The notes under the pieces: generated by a model
Seen by the model: only the letters and a program-made list of their open reading frames with translations
What the model was told of the DNA's origin: nothing
The model's database searches: none
Program-made: the position numbers and the translations under genes
NCBI GenBank assembly: GCA_030613665.1
Contig: JAUWLN010000115.1
Location: forward strand, 1-5,574
Direction: 5' to 3'
From: Dehalococcoidia bacterium
Lineage (GTDB): Bacteria; Chloroflexota; Dehalococcoidia; Dehalococcoidales; RBG-16-60-22
DNA length: 5,574 nucleotides
Shown: piece after piece, positions 5,541 through 5,574 of the stretch
How positions within the stretch are numbered: position 1 is the stretch's first letter
How the letters are laid out: the number at the start of each line of letters is the position of its first letter

Positions 5541-5574
5541 AAAGTAAAAATCCCCCTCTCCTTTCAAGGAGAGG
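5541..5574 (-). terminator. Likely terminator of a minus-strand gene beyond the right edge (partly cut)
   Basis: CCTCTCCTT (5555-5563) pairs with AAGGAGAGG (5566-5574) around a two-base loop. The left arm is preceded by further C residues (from 5552), so the stem probably continues past the window. Read on the minus strand, the hairpin is followed by GGGATTTTTACTTTT (to about 5541), which fits an intrinsic terminator for a gene entering from the right. The same CCCCTCTCC/GGAGAGGGG type of palindrome also occurs as a dispersed repeat in some bacterial genomes, so it could be a repeat copy. Confidence 0.55.

Noticed and set aside
1..5574. CRISPR array, tRNA/rRNA, insertion sequence or riboswitch
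   Set aside because: I saw no regularly spaced repeats, cloverleaf-like segments, transposase motifs or conserved aptamer cores on either strand.

Overview
The window reads as ordinary chromosomal DNA of a GC-rich to moderate-GC bacterium. The MutS N-terminus and the homotetrameric-type (TIGR01316-like) glutamate synthase small-chain sequence resemble, from memory, proteins of Chloroflexota, perhaps class Dehalococcoidia. That placement is an inference from protein wording only; no search was run.

Layout, left to right. (1) Positions 1-971 (+): the C-terminal two thirds of a GltD/GltA-family NAD(P)H- and FAD-binding oxidoreductase, cut by the left edge. (2) 998-1024: a perfect stem-loop shared as a terminator by two convergent genes. 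(3) 1028-1822 (-): a complete short-chain dehydrogenase/reductase with the full catalytic tetrad. (4) 1823-1992: a divergent intergenic region. (5) 1993-2226 (+): a 77-residue two-helix membrane protein of unknown function with a strong ribosome binding site. (6) 2261-2290: a textbook intrinsic terminator with a T8 tract. (7) 2321-4897 (+): a complete mutS, 858 codons, with every diagnostic motif and a sliding-clamp-binding peptide. It starts only 30 bases after the preceding T-tract, has little or no Shine-Dalgarno, and has a -10-like hexamer 9 bases before its ATG. (8) 4898-4981: a short gap with no recognisable terminator. (9) 4982-5425 (-): an unrecognised 147-residue protein in clearly AT-richer DNA. 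(10) 5426-5574: its upstream region with a perfect TATAAT, then two palindromes at the right edge, one of which looks like the terminator of a minus-strand gene outside the window.

The genes do not form one operon. Orientation changes and terminators separate nearly every unit: the oxidoreductase, SDR, membrane protein, mutS and orphan each seem to be transcribed on their own. Only mutS has a role that can be assigned with near certainty (mismatch repair). The oxidoreductase probably feeds electrons from NAD(P)H into glutamate synthesis or a related flavin/Fe-S reaction, and the SDR has an unknown substrate. I found no CRISPR array, RNA gene, transposon or obvious new multi-gene system. The items most worth a second look are the possibly leaderless mutS, the AT-rich orphan with its odd promoter and palindromes, and the small membrane protein.
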